This document shows positions 21,217 to 32,203 of a stretch of DNA of 64,000 bases, one piece after another. Within the stretch, counting starts at the first letter, position 1. Each line of letters starts with the position of its first letter. The DNA is taken from positions 54,509,159 to 54,573,158 of the forward strand of contig OX031059.1 of NCBI GenBank assembly GCA_943736015.1. Direction: 5' to 3'. This stretch comes from Tridacna crocea. Taxonomy: Eukaryota; Mollusca; Bivalvia; Cardiida; Cardiidae. The notes below the pieces were generated by a model that saw nothing but the letters and a program-made list of their open reading frames with translations, did not search any database and was not told the DNA's origin. A program made the position numbers and the translations under genes.

Positions 21217-22080
21217 TGGATAAGTCAAATGATATACATAAAGAAATTCTTCTCATTTTTGATAATTACGTTATAATTCAAACAATTATACATCTCGTTC
21301 ATCCGTGCGAATGGCAATAAAAATAGAGAAGGGATTCATTACTTTCGTATTCAACCTTTATTATGATTTATAAATAACTGATTCATTGATTTGTCAGTGA
21401 TGTTATTTGGATCTACATTTTACATTCCAAGAACGTCAAACTAATTGCTGTCAATTTAATTGATAAAGTCAAGTCGGCTATCTGGTGGTAAATGGCAGGG
21501 CACATCATCCAGGGTCCACATGTACATTCAAATCCCTGCTCGAAAGCATAAGAATTCAATTTCATTGTATTTTTAAGGCAATTCTTTTGAATATGCTTCA
21601 CTGCTGTATTCATCAAGTTTTAAGACAAGGGTGACGAAGAACAATTACTGACCCACTTACCAAAGGAAACAAAACTTTCGCCTATCTTAACCACATATCT
21701 GTAGCACACAAGCTAAGACTCATTTTGAAACTAAAGCACTTGCTTTATTGTTTCCCACTAATGCTTGAGATAGAAGTTTCTTTGAGGCTTGATTTACATG
21801 TTTACATGTGTTTTTTTTTTCTTTTTAGTTTTCGTTTATCTGATAGAATAGTTGGTTGATCAAAAGGACATGTTCGTCCAACAATCGAGACCGGAATGTA
21901 TGTTGCAGGGTACTCAATTGAAGAGATCGCCCTGTAACTTGATCGAGGTGCAATCACTTTGTTTTAGAGAAAGCTACATTTAATATAACCCATATATCCT
22001 CAAAATGATATATAAGACTAGATCACCAAATGTATTACCAGCCAAACACATCTCAGGGTTAATTGTTAGTATAGATCACA
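21217..22080. other. No recognisable feature
   Basis: Intron sequence without a supported exon or clear repeat. Confidence 0.4.
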
Positions 22081-22084
22081 TACT

Positions 22085-22164
22085 GTCGATTTACTTCGAA
22101 AACCTCGTAACTACAGCTTTCAACAAGCTGTAGTTATGAGGTTTTCGACGTAAACCGACGATTT
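22085..22164. mobile_element. P4 palindrome
   Basis: CTCGTAACTACAG and CTGTAGTTATGAG arms, TCGATTTACTTCG and CGACGTAAACCGACGA outer parts. Some outer mismatches. Confidence 0.78.
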
Positions 22165-22610
22165 TTCTAAACTCGAAAGGAAAACATCGTTCTTTCTATC
22201 CTGCTATGTAACAATCTATCTTAAATCTGGGACACGGAGCCGAACAAGTGGATTAATCTTGCAGACTTTTCTAAGTTCGAAACTTGCCAAGCAGAGGTTG
22301 TTTTTATTTTAGTCTCACCGTGAGACAGCCGAGTTTACATTGAACGAATATTGGTCAAAGCAATTTTCAAATCTGTATTGAAATAACGGCGTGATGCTAA
22401 ATATTAATCTGAAACAGCAAGATATGTCTAATATGGCATCAGTGCGAGAATCAAACACGGAATGCATATTACAAATACAACATTCGTCACTTGGAACTCT
22501 GTTATGCAGATGTAGACTTATCAGATCTGTGTAGAATAAATAGTTTGACGCAATGGTAGTTATCCAAGAGGCTTTTGACAAGAAGGAAGAAATGGAAACG
22601 AATACCATAC

Positions 22611-22822
22611 CTGCTGTGAATCTTCATTGAATACAGTTTTTCCCGTGTTGTCCGTAAACACATTGAGCACTTTAAAATTCTCATGAAGAATGTTTTTATC
22701 CAGTCTTTCTAGATTTAAGTTAAAAGTTCTTTCTGGAGTTTCTATTTTCATTTTAAGTTTCTTATCCACTGTTGGATCACCATGAATACTGACGTCGGCC
22801 GGATGTTGACCCGTTGTGTTAC
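22611..22822 (-). CDS. Exon 3: M12B propeptide
   Basis: This 212-nt exon lies between acceptor TCGTTTCCAG and donor GTATGG, entry phase 1 and exit phase 0. Residues include KIETPERTFNLNLERLDKN and ILHENFKVLNVF, the hydrophobic alternating F.LNLE pattern typical of M12B propeptides. It ends NEDSQQ. A P1 MITE ends only 28 bp upstream of the acceptor, so the branch-point region probably overlaps the transposon end. The propeptide should keep the enzyme latent and assist folding. Confidence 0.85.
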
Positions 22823-22850
22823 CTGGAAACGACAAGAAGAATGGTATCAT

Positions 22851-23079
22851 TTAACCCTTTCCCAAACGACAAACTTTTGGACTAGACCAAATTGAAAGCA
22901 TTTGCAGACGACAATTCAACTCCTGCTGAAAAGATGATTTCTGTCTATGATAGAGTAGAAAACATTGTGGGAAAAGGAGAAAATGCTGGTTACCAGCATT
23001 TTCTCTTTTTCCTACAATGTTTTCAAAAGGCTACTATTCCAGATCCGTAAAAACAAGGGATTGTTTGGGAAAGAGTTAA
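22851..23079 (-). mobile_element. P1 MITE adjacent to the exon 3 acceptor
   Basis: TTAA ends. The right hairpin arm has CTCTTTTTCC for CTCCTTTTCC. Its left TTAA is 28 bp from the exon 3 acceptor. Confidence 0.85.
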
Positions 23080-23117
23080 GTAACAACGAAGGCCAAACGT
23101 AAAAACAAGGCGGACGT

Positions 23118-23345
23118 TTAACCTTTTACCACACGACAAAATTTTAGATCTGTCCAAATTGAAAGCGTGTACAGACAACAATTTCAGTGTAGCTCATTGA
23201 TGTGATATTTGTTTCATGGAGAAGAAAACATTGTGGGAAAAAGGAAAACTGCTGGTTACCAGTACTTTCCTCTTTTCCCACAATGTTTTCAAAAGGCTTC
23301 CATCCCAGGGTCGTAAAAACCAGGGATTGTTTAGTAAAGGGTTAA
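23118..23345 (-). mobile_element. P1 MITE
   Basis: TTAA ends. The inner hairpin is altered (GAAAACTGCTGGTTACCAGT). It shares TTAA 23342-23345 with the next element. Confidence 0.78.
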
Positions 23346-23799
23346 CCCTTTACCAAACAGTCCCTGGTTTGAACGCCGCTGAGGAGAAAGCCCTTTGAAA
23401 AAATTGTGGGAAAAGGAGATAATGCTGGTAACCATTGTTTTCTCCCTTTCCCTCAATATTTTCAAGCATGTCAAAGAAAACTCCAAATGTTTGAGTAACA
23501 TTTAAAATGTCTTAGTTTAAACATATTTATTTTACATCGATTGAGAAACAAGTTCTTACAACTTATACTAATCTCTCTCGATTCTGCTTCCTGGGAACTA
23601 CACCAGTTCTCGCGCCGAATGTGTGGACCTATGAGAAATCCCAAAGTTGACATCCGCTCCCAGGTATCGAACTCAGGACCTTTAGGTTATGAGGCCGACG
23701 CTCTACCTCACGACCCACGGACACCTCAATGTCATCAGCAATGCTTTGGATTTGGTAGAGTACATAATTTATCGTGTCGTGTAGAGATGGGGATTTTAA
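23342..23799 (+). mobile_element. P1 MITE interrupted by SINE2
   Basis: The left part carries TTAACCCTTTACC and half of the hairpin. After the SINE the P1 tail resumes with GTCATCAGCAATGCTTTGG and ends GGGGATTTTAA. Confidence 0.6.
23512..23732 (-). mobile_element. SINE2, tRNA-derived
   Basis: On the minus strand GGTCGTGAGGTAGAGCG (A-box region) and GAGTTCGATACCTGG (B-box) are spaced as in a tRNA. The body continues to AGAACTTGTTTCTC. It is a twin of 25848-26056 in the opposite orientation. Confidence 0.75.
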
Positions 23800-23907
23800 C
23801 CCTTAAAGTGCTGATTTAAAAAAAAAAGAGACAATAATAAATGGGAAAAACATCTGAAATATTTCGGTACCAAGGTTATTTTTGCCAGAATATGAAAAAA
23901 AAATAGT

Positions 23908-23972
23908 GGACAGTGTAGATCCAAGATCAGACTGCACGTTCTGTGCAGTCTGATCTTGATCTACACTGTCCA
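23908..23972. mobile_element. P5 foldback
   Basis: Near-perfect: GTGTAGATCCAAGATCAG against CTGATCTTGATCTACAC. Confidence 0.8.
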
Positions 23973-24129
23973 CAAATACAAGTTAAGTTGGTTCCAGTGC
24001 TTTAAAGGTTAATATCATGCACAATTTTATAGGAATTTGAAGATAGGATAACTCTGAATCAAGGTACTCAGAATGTGCAGTCGTGTGCTTGGCCATGTAC
24101 CGTAACATATCCCGTGAAACAGGTATGGC

Positions 24130-24300
24130 CATTATCTCCCTTAGATGGCATTCTATAAATACACGTCTATCTAATTTGGGCATTCTGGGTACAGAACCGG
24201 ACTACTTTTCAAAACAACAACCGTTACTTTCAAATTTTAAATGAAATAAACGTTTACTCATTGAAACGCTACCCTGCTACAAATAGCTATGATCGGGTAA
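24130..24300 (-). mobile_element. R1 repeat, distal part
   Basis: ATTATCTCCCTTAGATGGC through CAACCGTTACTTTCAAA to GCTATGATCG: R1 reversed. The other end appears at 24715-24785 after a SINE. Confidence 0.65.
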
Positions 24301-24397
24301 CATGTGACCCGTGCACCGACCATTCATTAAAACAGCCGCTGCATGCTTGGATAATAGGCTAAAAGCTTCGATATATGCCCTACTTTCCCAGGCAACC

Positions 24398-24660
24398 AGC
24401 CGATATAGCTCTGTAGGTAGAGCATAAGACTCATGAACACAATGTTTCGGGTCACTACAGGTTGTGGGTTAGAATCCCGGCTGGCCAACTAAAATTACTA
24501 ATAGTCTTTCGGATGAGACACTAAACCAAGTCCCGTGTGACGGTGCTATACGCCGAGCACGTTAAAGACCAGACGAAGCTCTCAATAATTTCGACCTGTA
24601 TCCTTGCACTATCCCTCGTAACAACTAACCGTCTTCTGGGGGCGACGCTCAGATGGGCAA
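24398..24660 (+). mobile_element. SINE5 with tRNA-like head and conserved invertebrate domain
   Basis: ATAGCTCTGTAGGTAGAGC (A-box) and GTGGGTTAGAATCCCGG (B-box) are followed by TTCGGATGAGACACTAAACC and GCACGTTAAAGACC, a module shared by many invertebrate SINEs (Nin-DC-like, recalled and not searched). Confidence 0.68.
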
Positions 24661-24714
24661 CCGGTAACGACGATAAATAAACGGAAATAACCAGACCAAT
24701 TTCCCCAGGTATAC

Positions 24715-24785
24715 GGGGGATGGGTGATGCGTCATATAGCAGACAGGTCGAATCTTCGAAGAATATGTCATGTGCAGACAATGTA
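24715..24785 (-). mobile_element. R1 repeat, proximal end
   Basis: GATGCGTCATATAGCAGACA and TTCGAAGAATATGTCATG, as at 30750-30812. Together with 24130-24300 it makes one R1 copy split by SINE5. Confidence 0.62.
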
Positions 24786-24887
24786 GGTATGGCATATTGC
24801 TTATTTATTGCATAATCCAGGTCTGCCATACAGACAATCAACGTCCTTTTTCAGTTACATGTCCTCAACACTCGAGTGTCATTATTC

Positions 24888-25160
24888 TAAGTTGGTTGGT
24901 TGTATTGGTGTTTAACGCCACTTTAACACCTAAGGCCATATCATGGCGGTCGGTGAAACACATGTGTTTCCTGGCTTTCTCACACCGGTACTTACACAAC
25001 TTTCTTCCCAAAGCCATCGACTACTTTTCTCACATGCTTCATCAGAGGTGAGAGGCGAAAATACGCCGGAAAGAAAGTTCGCCTCAACCGTGTATCGAAA
25101 TCACAACCACCAGGTCACGAGTCCGACACGCTCACCACTGAGCCACCTGGGCGGGCTTGT
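24888..25160 (-). mobile_element. SINE1, tRNA-derived
   Basis: Minus-strand order: CCAGGTGGCTCAGTGGTGAG (A-box), GGTTGTGATTTCGATACACG (B-box, worn), then AGGCGAA and a tail with GGCGTTAAACACCAAT. Matches 27675-27946, 31907-32173 and 60351-60620. Confidence 0.8.
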
Positions 25161-25179
25161 CATTATTCTAAACGTCACT

Positions 25180-25182
<3 letters not shown>

Positions 25183-25231
<49 letters not shown>
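25183..25231. repeat. (CT)n microsatellite
   Basis: About 24 uninterrupted CT units. Confidence 0.95.
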
Positions 25232-25233
<2 letters not shown>

Positions 25234-25589
25234 GCCCTTACGCCAATTAATGAATGGTAGGTTTTCACTTGTAAAATAATTATCATCATATTATTATTAT
25301 TATTTATCTGTCACTCTACACAATTTCCCAGCCTATCAATTATCACCGTCTGTCATGTCGCTGTTAAACTACTTGTAATGGAGGTAAAACTGTCAATCAC
25401 GAAAGCATGCTCTCCAAGGTCAAAACATCAATAAACCGAACATGCTAGCCACAACTTCCTCTTGTCAACCAGCTGTTGCTCGGAATAATGCGGGGACGAG
25501 CTATCTGAATAAAGTAGATCATCCCCTGATGATAGATTTGGCATGGCTGATCTCATCGGGTTATTTTCCTGTAAATCTGAGCCGTAATT

Positions 25590-25835
25590 TGTAGAGAACG
25601 GGGCTTAATGCATCTGCAAGAAAAAGTATCGACCCAGGTCAGCCTGCGCAGTCCGCGCAGGCTGACCGGGGCCGAAACTTTTTGCTCTTGGTCAATTTTC
25701 TGTATGATAAACGACGACTCTACCCCATGATTCTGTCAGTTGTCAGATAAAGTGAAATATATGTATCCTGATTATGCGGTGTCTTGCTGGGTACAACAGT
25801 CATCCGAAGATGCATTTAGCCCACTTTTTTTCTGA
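25590..25835 (+). mobile_element. P2 MITE
   Basis: GGGGCTTAATGCATCTGC at the left and GATGCATTTAGCCC at the right are inverted ends. Strong hairpin at 25625-25684 with GTCAGCCTGCGCAGTCC. Confidence 0.75.
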
Positions 25836-25847
25836 GAGCACAGCGTG

Positions 25848-26056
25848 TGTGGTGTCCGTGGTCGTGAGGCAGAGCGTCGTCCTCGCATCCTAAAGGTCCT
25901 GAGTTCGATCCCCGTGAGCGGGTGTCAACTTTGGGATTTTTCATAGGCCTACACTTTCGGCGCGATACTGGTCTATTTCCCATGAAGCAGAATCGAGAGA
26001 GATTATAATAAGTTGTAAGAACTTGTTTCTCTATCAAAGTATAATAAATAGGTTTA
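25848..26056 (+). mobile_element. SINE2, tRNA-derived
   Basis: GGTCGTGAGGCAGAGCGTC (A-box), GAGTTCGATCCCCG (B-box), body to GTTTCTCTATCAAAG and an AATAAATAGG tail. Confidence 0.76.
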
Positions 26057-26082
26057 AACTAAATTAAGTTACTGATTATATA

Positions 26083-26706
26083 CTAGGACGAGAAAGAAAC
26101 ACAGGGTAACCTGTTAAGGTAGATTAGAGGTGTATAACTTGATTGAAAATTCTAAATTATGATTTTATGTTTACCACTGATCAGTTTTGAATATTTTGGC
26201 GATATTTCATTTCAGTGTGGCCAAAAAGAAATCAGAAATTGGCTTCTTTATTGACAGTACGCCATCCTCAGTGAAAAAAGTAGTGACTGACTGCATATGG
26301 AGACTCAATATCTCCGTTGTCTGCGCATGTCATATTCTTGGAAGATTCGACCGTCTTATATGACGCATCACTAGCCCCGAAAGCGGGCTGACTGTAATAT
26401 TACGCTCTATAAAGTAACAATGTTGAAAATAGCTTTCATCAATACGTTTGAGGAGAAATGAGACCTGCTTTAGCTCCAGATTTCTCTGAACTGCTGATCG
26501 TAGCTGAGTGAATTGCACGAGGTAGCGTTTCATTGAGTAAACCTTTATTTTAGTTTTAAATTCAAAGTAACGGTTGTCGCGTAGGAAAGTGGTTCGGTTC
26601 TCTTCCCAGGATGCCCATTAGATAGATGAGTATTTAAAGAATGCCATCTAGCGGGAGATAATGTCAATATCTCGTGTGGTACCCTGCGTTTCTTTTTCGT
26701 CGTAGT
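26083..26706. mobile_element. R7 TIR element carrying a nested R1
   Basis: ACTAGGACGAGAAAGAAAC at the left is mirrored by GTTTCTTTTTCGTCGTAGT at the right. A 287-bp version without insertion is at 28016-28302. Confidence 0.75.
26315..26664 (+). mobile_element. R1 repeat inserted in R7
   Basis: This 350-bp insert is flanked by the 9-bp direct repeat CAATATCTC at 26306-26314 and 26665-26673, which fixes the R1 boundaries. Confidence 0.75.
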
Positions 26707-27031
26707 ATATATATCTCGTCCAATCAGATAAGTAATTTTGATACTCCATCTGTTTCCTCCTCGAAATTATGAATTGTAAAAATGGTGTGACAAAAACTAT
26801 TTTGAAATTAGAGCAGGTTATATATAGAAGTAGGACGTATGACACAATAACAGAATGTTAATTTAAAGCCATGAAGAACTATTCGAAATTCTCATTAATT
26901 TTTCTAAGTAGGTCTACACATAAATAAATTTGAATAATGGCTGGCAGACAGAAAGATCAAGTGGACGAGATTTTCTCAACTCCGTCCTAATTCTAACCCT
27001 TTGGCTGCTAAGCGCGACTTGCTGACCTTTT

Positions 27032-27102
27032 GCGGAGAGTGTAGATCAAGATCAGACTGCACAGAACGTGCAGTCTGATCTTTGATCTACACTGTCCGTT
27101 AA
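27032..27102. mobile_element. P5 foldback
   Basis: Inverse orientation: GTGTAGATCAAGATCAG first. Flanks include AACCCTTTGGCTGCTAAGCG, a TTAACCC-type end. Confidence 0.78.
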
Positions 27103-27188
27103 GGAGATATTATTCCCAAAAAACTTCGAAATTTGTGTTATCAATATCGAATTGAAAATTTTCTTTTAGTTACAGAGCAGGACAAGTG

Positions 27189-27422
27189 TTGAAACTCTTT
27201 ACCCAAACAACAAAATTTTAGACCGGTCCAAATTGAAAGCACTTGCAGACGACAAATCCAACGTAACTTTAAGAAAAAGGAATTTGTTTCCAGCAGTGTA
27301 GAAAACATTGTGAGAAAAAGGAGAAAATGCTGGTTACCAGCATTTTCTCCTTTTCCCACAATGTTTTCAAAAGGCTTCTTTCTCAGGGTCGTTAAAAGTC
27401 TGGATTGTGTGGTAAAGGTTAA
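27189..27422 (-). mobile_element. P1 MITE
   Basis: The left end decayed (TTGAAACTCTTTACCC); the right TTAA is kept. An extra A in the left hairpin arm. Confidence 0.78.
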
Positions 27423-27519
27423 GTCACACACACGGGTGCAGAAATTAATGAGGTAATGAGGTTTGAAGTGCAGACTGTTCTTGGCAAAAGCAAACGAGTC
27501 ACGTTCCTCTCCGTGGTTC

Positions 27520-27668
27520 ATCGTACCAAGTGAGTCATCAACGGGACTTTCGACATGAAGAAAACTGATGCATAACAAAAGGTTTCTAACCAGGTGGCCC
27601 TGCGCGGACTGCGTAGGCTGACCTGGATCGATACTTTTCGTAGCTGGATTGAGTCCCTTTTTCCCAGA
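27520..27668 (-). mobile_element. P2 MITE fragment
   Basis: Worn hairpin AACCAGGTGGCCCTGCGCGG with GGCTGACCTGGATCGATAC. SINE1 inserted at its right end. Confidence 0.55.
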
Positions 27669-27674
27669 GAATGG

Positions 27675-27946
27675 TTGGTTGGTTGGTTGTATTGGGGTTA
27701 AACGCCAATTCAACAGCTGAGGTCATATCATGGCGATCGGTGACGCACATGTGCTTCCTGGCTTTCCCACACCGGTACTTACACTACTTTCTTTCCAAAG
27801 CCACCGACTACTATTCTCACATGCTTCAGCAGAGCTGAGAGGCGAAAATACGTCGGAAAGAAAGTTTGCCTCATCCGGGTATCGAACTCACAACCACCAG
27901 GTCATGTGTCTGACACGCTCACCACTGAGCCACCCTGGCGGGCCCA
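27675..27946 (-). mobile_element. SINE1 with 10-bp target duplication
   Basis: Bounded by CAGAGAATGG at 27665-27674 and 27947-27956. On the minus strand GGTGGCTCAGTGGTGAGCG and GTTGTGAGTTCGATACCCG mark the A and B boxes. The tail runs into GGTTGGTTGG on the plus strand. Confidence 0.85.
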
Positions 27947-28015
27947 CAGAGAATGGCTAAAATTCATTACTGCTGTTGATTAGATAATCATTAGATAATA
28001 GGTTAATGAAATATA

Positions 28016-28302
28016 TACTAGGACGAAAAAGAAACGCAGGGTACCATAAGAGATATTGAACAAGCTTTGAGTCTCCATATGCAGTCAGTCACTACTTTTT
28101 TTTTTTTCACTGAGGAGGGGGTACTATCAATAAGAAGCCATTTTCTCATTTCCTTTTGGCCACACCGAAATGAAATTTCGTCAATATATTCAAAACTGAT
28201 CCGTGGTAAAGATAAATCATAATTTAGAATTCTCAATCAAGTTATACACCTATAAAGTACCTAGAAAGGTTACCCTGCGTTTCTATTTCGTCCTAGTAAC
28301 GT
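28016..28302. mobile_element. R7 TIR element, uninterrupted
   Basis: ACTAGGACGAAAAAGAAACG and CGTTTCTATTTCGTCCTAGT are terminal inverted repeats. Internal poly-T tract, no coding content. Confidence 0.8.
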
Positions 28303-28361
28303 TATATATGTTTAATGTGGCTACATGTCAGGACTCTACTTCTTGTATGTGTACAGCTATA

Positions 28362-28628
28362 ATTTGGCTTGCAACACGGGAAAAGGGGCATTCGGACATT
28401 TGCGTAAAGCGTCGTCTCGGATCAGCCTGCGCAGTCCGCGCAGGCTAATCCGAGACGGCACTTTACGACTACATTAGATTTTGTGCTACAGTAGACTTGT
28501 GCAAAACAGAAAATTACATAAAAACGGAAATTGCCGTCTCGGATTAGCCTGCGAGGACTGCGCAGGCTGATCCGAGACGCCACTTTACGCAAATGTCCGA
28601 ATGCCCCTTTTCGCGTATTGTAAGCCAT
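28362..28628. mobile_element. P3 MITE with two hairpins
   Basis: TTGGCTTGCAACACGGGAAA and TTTTCGCGTATTGTAAGCCA ends. Two GC-rich hairpins (28412-28462 and 28530-28582) are each near-perfect. Confidence 0.82.
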
Positions 28629-28654
28629 ATAGTATGCAAACATGATCGACTGTC

Positions 28655-28760
28655 TTTACCAATCACCGAACAATTCCGTATTTTAAAACACTGAGGGAGA
28701 AGCCTTTAGAAATGAGAAAATGGGAAAATCCCGGAAACAGCAATGTTTTCAACTCTTTTA
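28655..28760 (+). mobile_element. P1 fragment, degenerate
   Basis: ACTGAGGGAGAAGCCTTTAGAA followed by a broken hairpin; only the left arm is recognisable. Confidence 0.4.
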
Positions 28761-28804
28761 GGGATAATTCACATCATTTCGACATCATTTAAAAAAGAAG
28801 AAAA

Positions 28805-28860
28805 AATTCAGTCGCTGTCTGTGCGTGTCATATTCTTCGAAGTTTGACCTGTCTGCTCAT
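28805..28860 (+). mobile_element. R1 terminal fragment
   Basis: GTCATATTCTTCGAAGTTTG then CCTGTC, the R1 proximal end only. Confidence 0.4.
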
Positions 28861-29879
28861 TCGGCAAACTTTGGATGAACCGTTGATCAAATCTTTCGGC
28901 TGTATCACGTAGGTTGATATGCACTTATAAGGTGTACATTTCTTCGCCGGAATTACGCCATGTTACCGTCCTTAAAATTGTCAAATTCCTCTTAAAGAAT
29001 TCACAATTGTGTATCAATTTTTTTTCTAAATCCATTTCCGCTGACACAAAGTTCGTACAATCAATTTCATCTTGGCAAATCATTTCCGTTGGAATTTTTC
29101 ACCACCGGAGTTATAGATGTGGATAACTTCATTGTGGATCATTATTTCGTTGCTACTCCATTTTCTTTGGCGCCCCCATGTTCAAGACTATATTATGGTC
29201 ATATTATGATTAACAGTTCAAAGTGGAAACCCCCGTGATATGCACATTAGATATATATAGTTAGGGAATTGGCCGAGTTTTGATAAATGCTGTCTTCTAT
29301 GACGTATCAATATTCTGTACAGGATAAATATGAATACGCGGTGTGCATAACTCAACCTCTGTCGCGAACAAGTAGCGATCAGAAAATGGCCATAAATTAC
29401 GCGTTTGTGGACAAATAAAATCTGTTTCTCGCTCCGAACTTCTGAAAGAATATAAATACAAGTAGTAATTTTTGCAGGGAAAAAAGTATTCTTGAAATGC
29501 CATAGCGTGTGTCAAACCAATGTACTTGCCCATTGAATGAGAAAATGTCTATATAGGTCAGCTTGCACTTTACATGGAAGTTTGATCTTTTTCAGTATCT
29601 AAAAGTTCAGATTTTTAAAGGTACTTTGCTTGTCAAAACTGAAAAGTATTTCCAATTATATACTTTGTCCTTTTTAGTTCTTACTAAATACAGAGAGAAA
29701 AAGGTTCGGTTCAACAGTCGTACCTATAAAAAGTCTTGATGCATCGGCAGACTGTCGCCGTGATGAATCACGTGAATGTATGGCGTTTTTTAAAGGTGTT
29801 GTGAAAATAGATGGACACGAAAAGAACGTAAATTTTCGTAATTACTGGGCAATTGACGTTTGCTCCTTTCCGTCAGAGC
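28861..29879. other. No recognisable feature
   Basis: AT-rich intron sequence. Short ORFs lack domain or splice support. Confidence 0.4.
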
Positions 29880-30005
29880 ATATCTGTGACCCATCACGCA
29901 AGAAGGGGCCATCTGGGAACTGCGAAAAGTATCAACCCTGGTCAGACTGCGCAAATTGCGCAGTCTGGCCAGGGTTGACACTTTTCGCTCTTACGATATT
30001 TTCTG
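29880..30005. mobile_element. P2b MITE
   Basis: Hairpin 29923-29990: GCGAAAAGTATCAACCCTGG mirrored by CCAGGGTTGACACTTTTCGC. The flank TTCTGTATGAAA is shared with 9240 onward. Confidence 0.72.
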
Positions 30006-30527
30006 TATGAAACGTAATCATTCTACCTTGTTATATGACCATTTTTGAACTATCAACTTAAATCAACCTGTACTATCTTTGGTCTGTTTTCATCTTATTA
30101 ATGTACGGAATTCTCAACTTGTCTTTTATCGCGTGACGGGCCACATATTAAAATTATCGCTGTTGCAGACAACTGAGGCCTGATTCTTGTAAAAGGTGAT
30201 AATACTTACAATACTTACAATACTTTATTTGCCATACATGTACATATAAGTACATAAGCAAAACAACATGTAAATCATACAAAACGCATGGTGAAAGAGT
30301 ATGTACAGTGTCAAGAAGCCCTGTAGATACAGTAATGTTACAAATTAACTGTTTTTAAGTGCATTTTTTCTTTTTAAGTTTGCATTATAGAGATACTTAG
30401 ATATATTTAAGATAGTTTTTTTATTTAAAAAGGTATCAAGATTAGAGATACATACGGTATGGTCATTTATAGGTATATGGAGAAGGACTGATACAAAAAT
30501 AAAAGGTAAAAACATGATGATGAAAAG

Positions 30528-30812
30528 AGGAACTGCTCCTTATGGGCGTCGTCCCTCAATAAAACGCTACCTGGTGCGATTCATTCTGCTATGATCAACA
30601 GTTTTGAGAAATCTTGAGCGAAAACAGGCCTGATTTCTCTTCAAACATATTCACATAGGCAATCTTCTCCATTGCTACTTTATAGGGCGTATAGCTACAA
30701 TTCCCTCCCCCCTCCCCCCCCCCCCCCCCCCCCCAATAATGGGGGAGGAGCAATGCGTCATATAAGACAGGTCGAATCTTCGAAGAATATGACAAACGCA
30801 GACAACGTTTCC
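30528..30812 (-). mobile_element. R1 repeat with internal poly-C run
   Basis: Reversed R1 from CAATAAAACGCTACCTGG to AAGAATATGACAAACGC. A C-rich tract replaces the small GC hairpin seen in other copies. Confidence 0.68.
30703..30747. repeat. Poly-C tract
   Basis: Twenty-one consecutive C (30714-30734) followed closely by a GGGGGAGG motif. Possibly unstable and error-prone in assembly. Confidence 0.9.
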
Positions 30813-30850
30813 AGCCCCTTTAGCAAACAAATGGTACGACAGTACACATG

Positions 30851-31045
30851 GTCTGCAACGCGCGAAAAGGAACATTCGGACATTTGCGTAAAGTGTCGGT
30901 TAGGATCAGCCTGCGCAGTTCGCGCAGGCCAATCGGAGACGTCACTTTCCGTCCTTATGTTGTTTTCTGTTTCGCGCAAGTCTACTGTAGTTCAAAATGG
31001 AATGAAGTCGTAAAGCGCCGTCCCTTTTCGCCTGTTGCCCGCCAT
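30851..31045. mobile_element. P3 MITE
   Basis: TCTGCAACGCGCGAAAAGG and CCCTTTTCGCCTGTTG ends. Worn inner hairpin around AGCCTGCGCAGTTCGCGCAG. Confidence 0.7.
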
Positions 31046-31123
31046 ATGCTTTGTCAATTAAACGAAGAAGATGAACGAGTCCTACTATGACAGAGGTTAA
31101 ATGATTTGTCCATAACACGCAAT

Positions 31124-31353
31124 TAACTCATTACCAGACGACATTATTTTAGACTTGTCCAGATTCAAAGCATTTGCAGACGACAAGATAAAAGTGACTT
31201 AAATTTTTAAAATTTGTTTTGTGAAGGGTAGAAAACATTGTGGGAAAAGGAGAAAATGCTGGTAACCAGCATTTTCTCCTTTTCCCACAATGTTTTCAAA
31301 AGGCTTCTTTTCCAGGAGCGTCAAAAGGTAGGGATTGTGTGGTAATGGGTTAA
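31124..31353 (-). mobile_element. P1 MITE
   Basis: TTAACTCATTACC left end, GGTAATGGGTTAA right end, perfect central palindrome. Confidence 0.86.
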
Positions 31354-31696
31354 CAGGTATGATATTTGAAAATTTCAATCAATATATTTAACTTTGTGAT
31401 CGAAATTTCAATATCAGAAATCAGTTTAAAAGAAAGTGTGTATACTGCCACGGCAACCAATAAGCAAACAGCCTCTCTCTGTAGATAAACCTAAAGTTAC
31501 TAGACCTAAAAGTCATAAGAAATATCTGAGAAAAACTGCTTTTTTTAAGCATTAAACAAAATAATGAAGAAATAGGGGCTCCTAACAGGCAATTACTCCC
31601 TTATTGCAGCAGGAAACGTATAATTATACAGATATAGCCTCGGTCCACGCAAAATCCATGAAAAAAGAGTTTTCCTTTTAGGACCCCCTGTATACA
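31354..31696. other. No recognisable feature
   Basis: Intron sequence between two P1 copies. Nothing else was recognised. Confidence 0.45.
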
Positions 31697-32203
31697 TTAA
31701 CCCATTACCACACAATCCCTACTTTTGACGCCCCTGAGAAAGAAGCCTTTAGAAAACATTGTGGGAAAAGGAGAAAATGCTGGTAACCAGCATTTTCTCC
31801 TTTTCCCACAATGTTTTCTACACTTCATAAAAGATATTTCAAAATTTCAATCACTTTTATTTGTCGTCTGCAAATGCTTTCGATTTGGATAAGTCTATAA
31901 TATTGTGGTTGGTTGGTTGTATTGGGGTTTAACGCCACTTTAACAGCTAAGGTCATATCATGGCGGTCGGTGACGCACATGTGCTTCCTGGCTTTCTCAC
32001 ACCGGTACTTACACTACTTTCTTTCCAAAGCCACCGACTACATTTCTCACATGCTTCAGCAGAATTGAGAGGCGAAAATACGCCGGAAAGAAGGTTCGCC
32101 TCAACCGGGTATCGAGCTCACAACCACCAGGTCATGAGTCCGACACGCTCACCACTGAGCCACCCGGGCGGGCCTATAATATTGTCATTTGGTAATGGGT
32201 TAA
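31697..32203 (+). mobile_element. P1 MITE interrupted by SINE1
   Basis: TTAACCCATTACC left end and GGTAATGGGTTAA right end. The right arm is split by a SINE with a 12-bp duplication, showing the SINE is younger. Confidence 0.88.
31907..32173 (-). mobile_element. SINE1 with 12-bp target duplication
   Basis: Duplicated site CTATAATATTGT at 31895-31906 and 32174-32185. A and B boxes are intact on the minus strand (GTGGCTCAGTGGTGAGCG; GTGAGCTCGATACCCGG). Confidence 0.9.

Noticed and set aside
24401-24490. tRNA gene
   Set aside because: A and B boxes are tRNA-like, but a cloverleaf with proper acceptor pairing is not evident and a SINE body follows.
27141-27713. Longest minus-strand ORF, about 190 codons
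   Set aside because: It runs through a P1 MITE, its palindrome and a P2 fragment; the protein is repeat translation with no domain.
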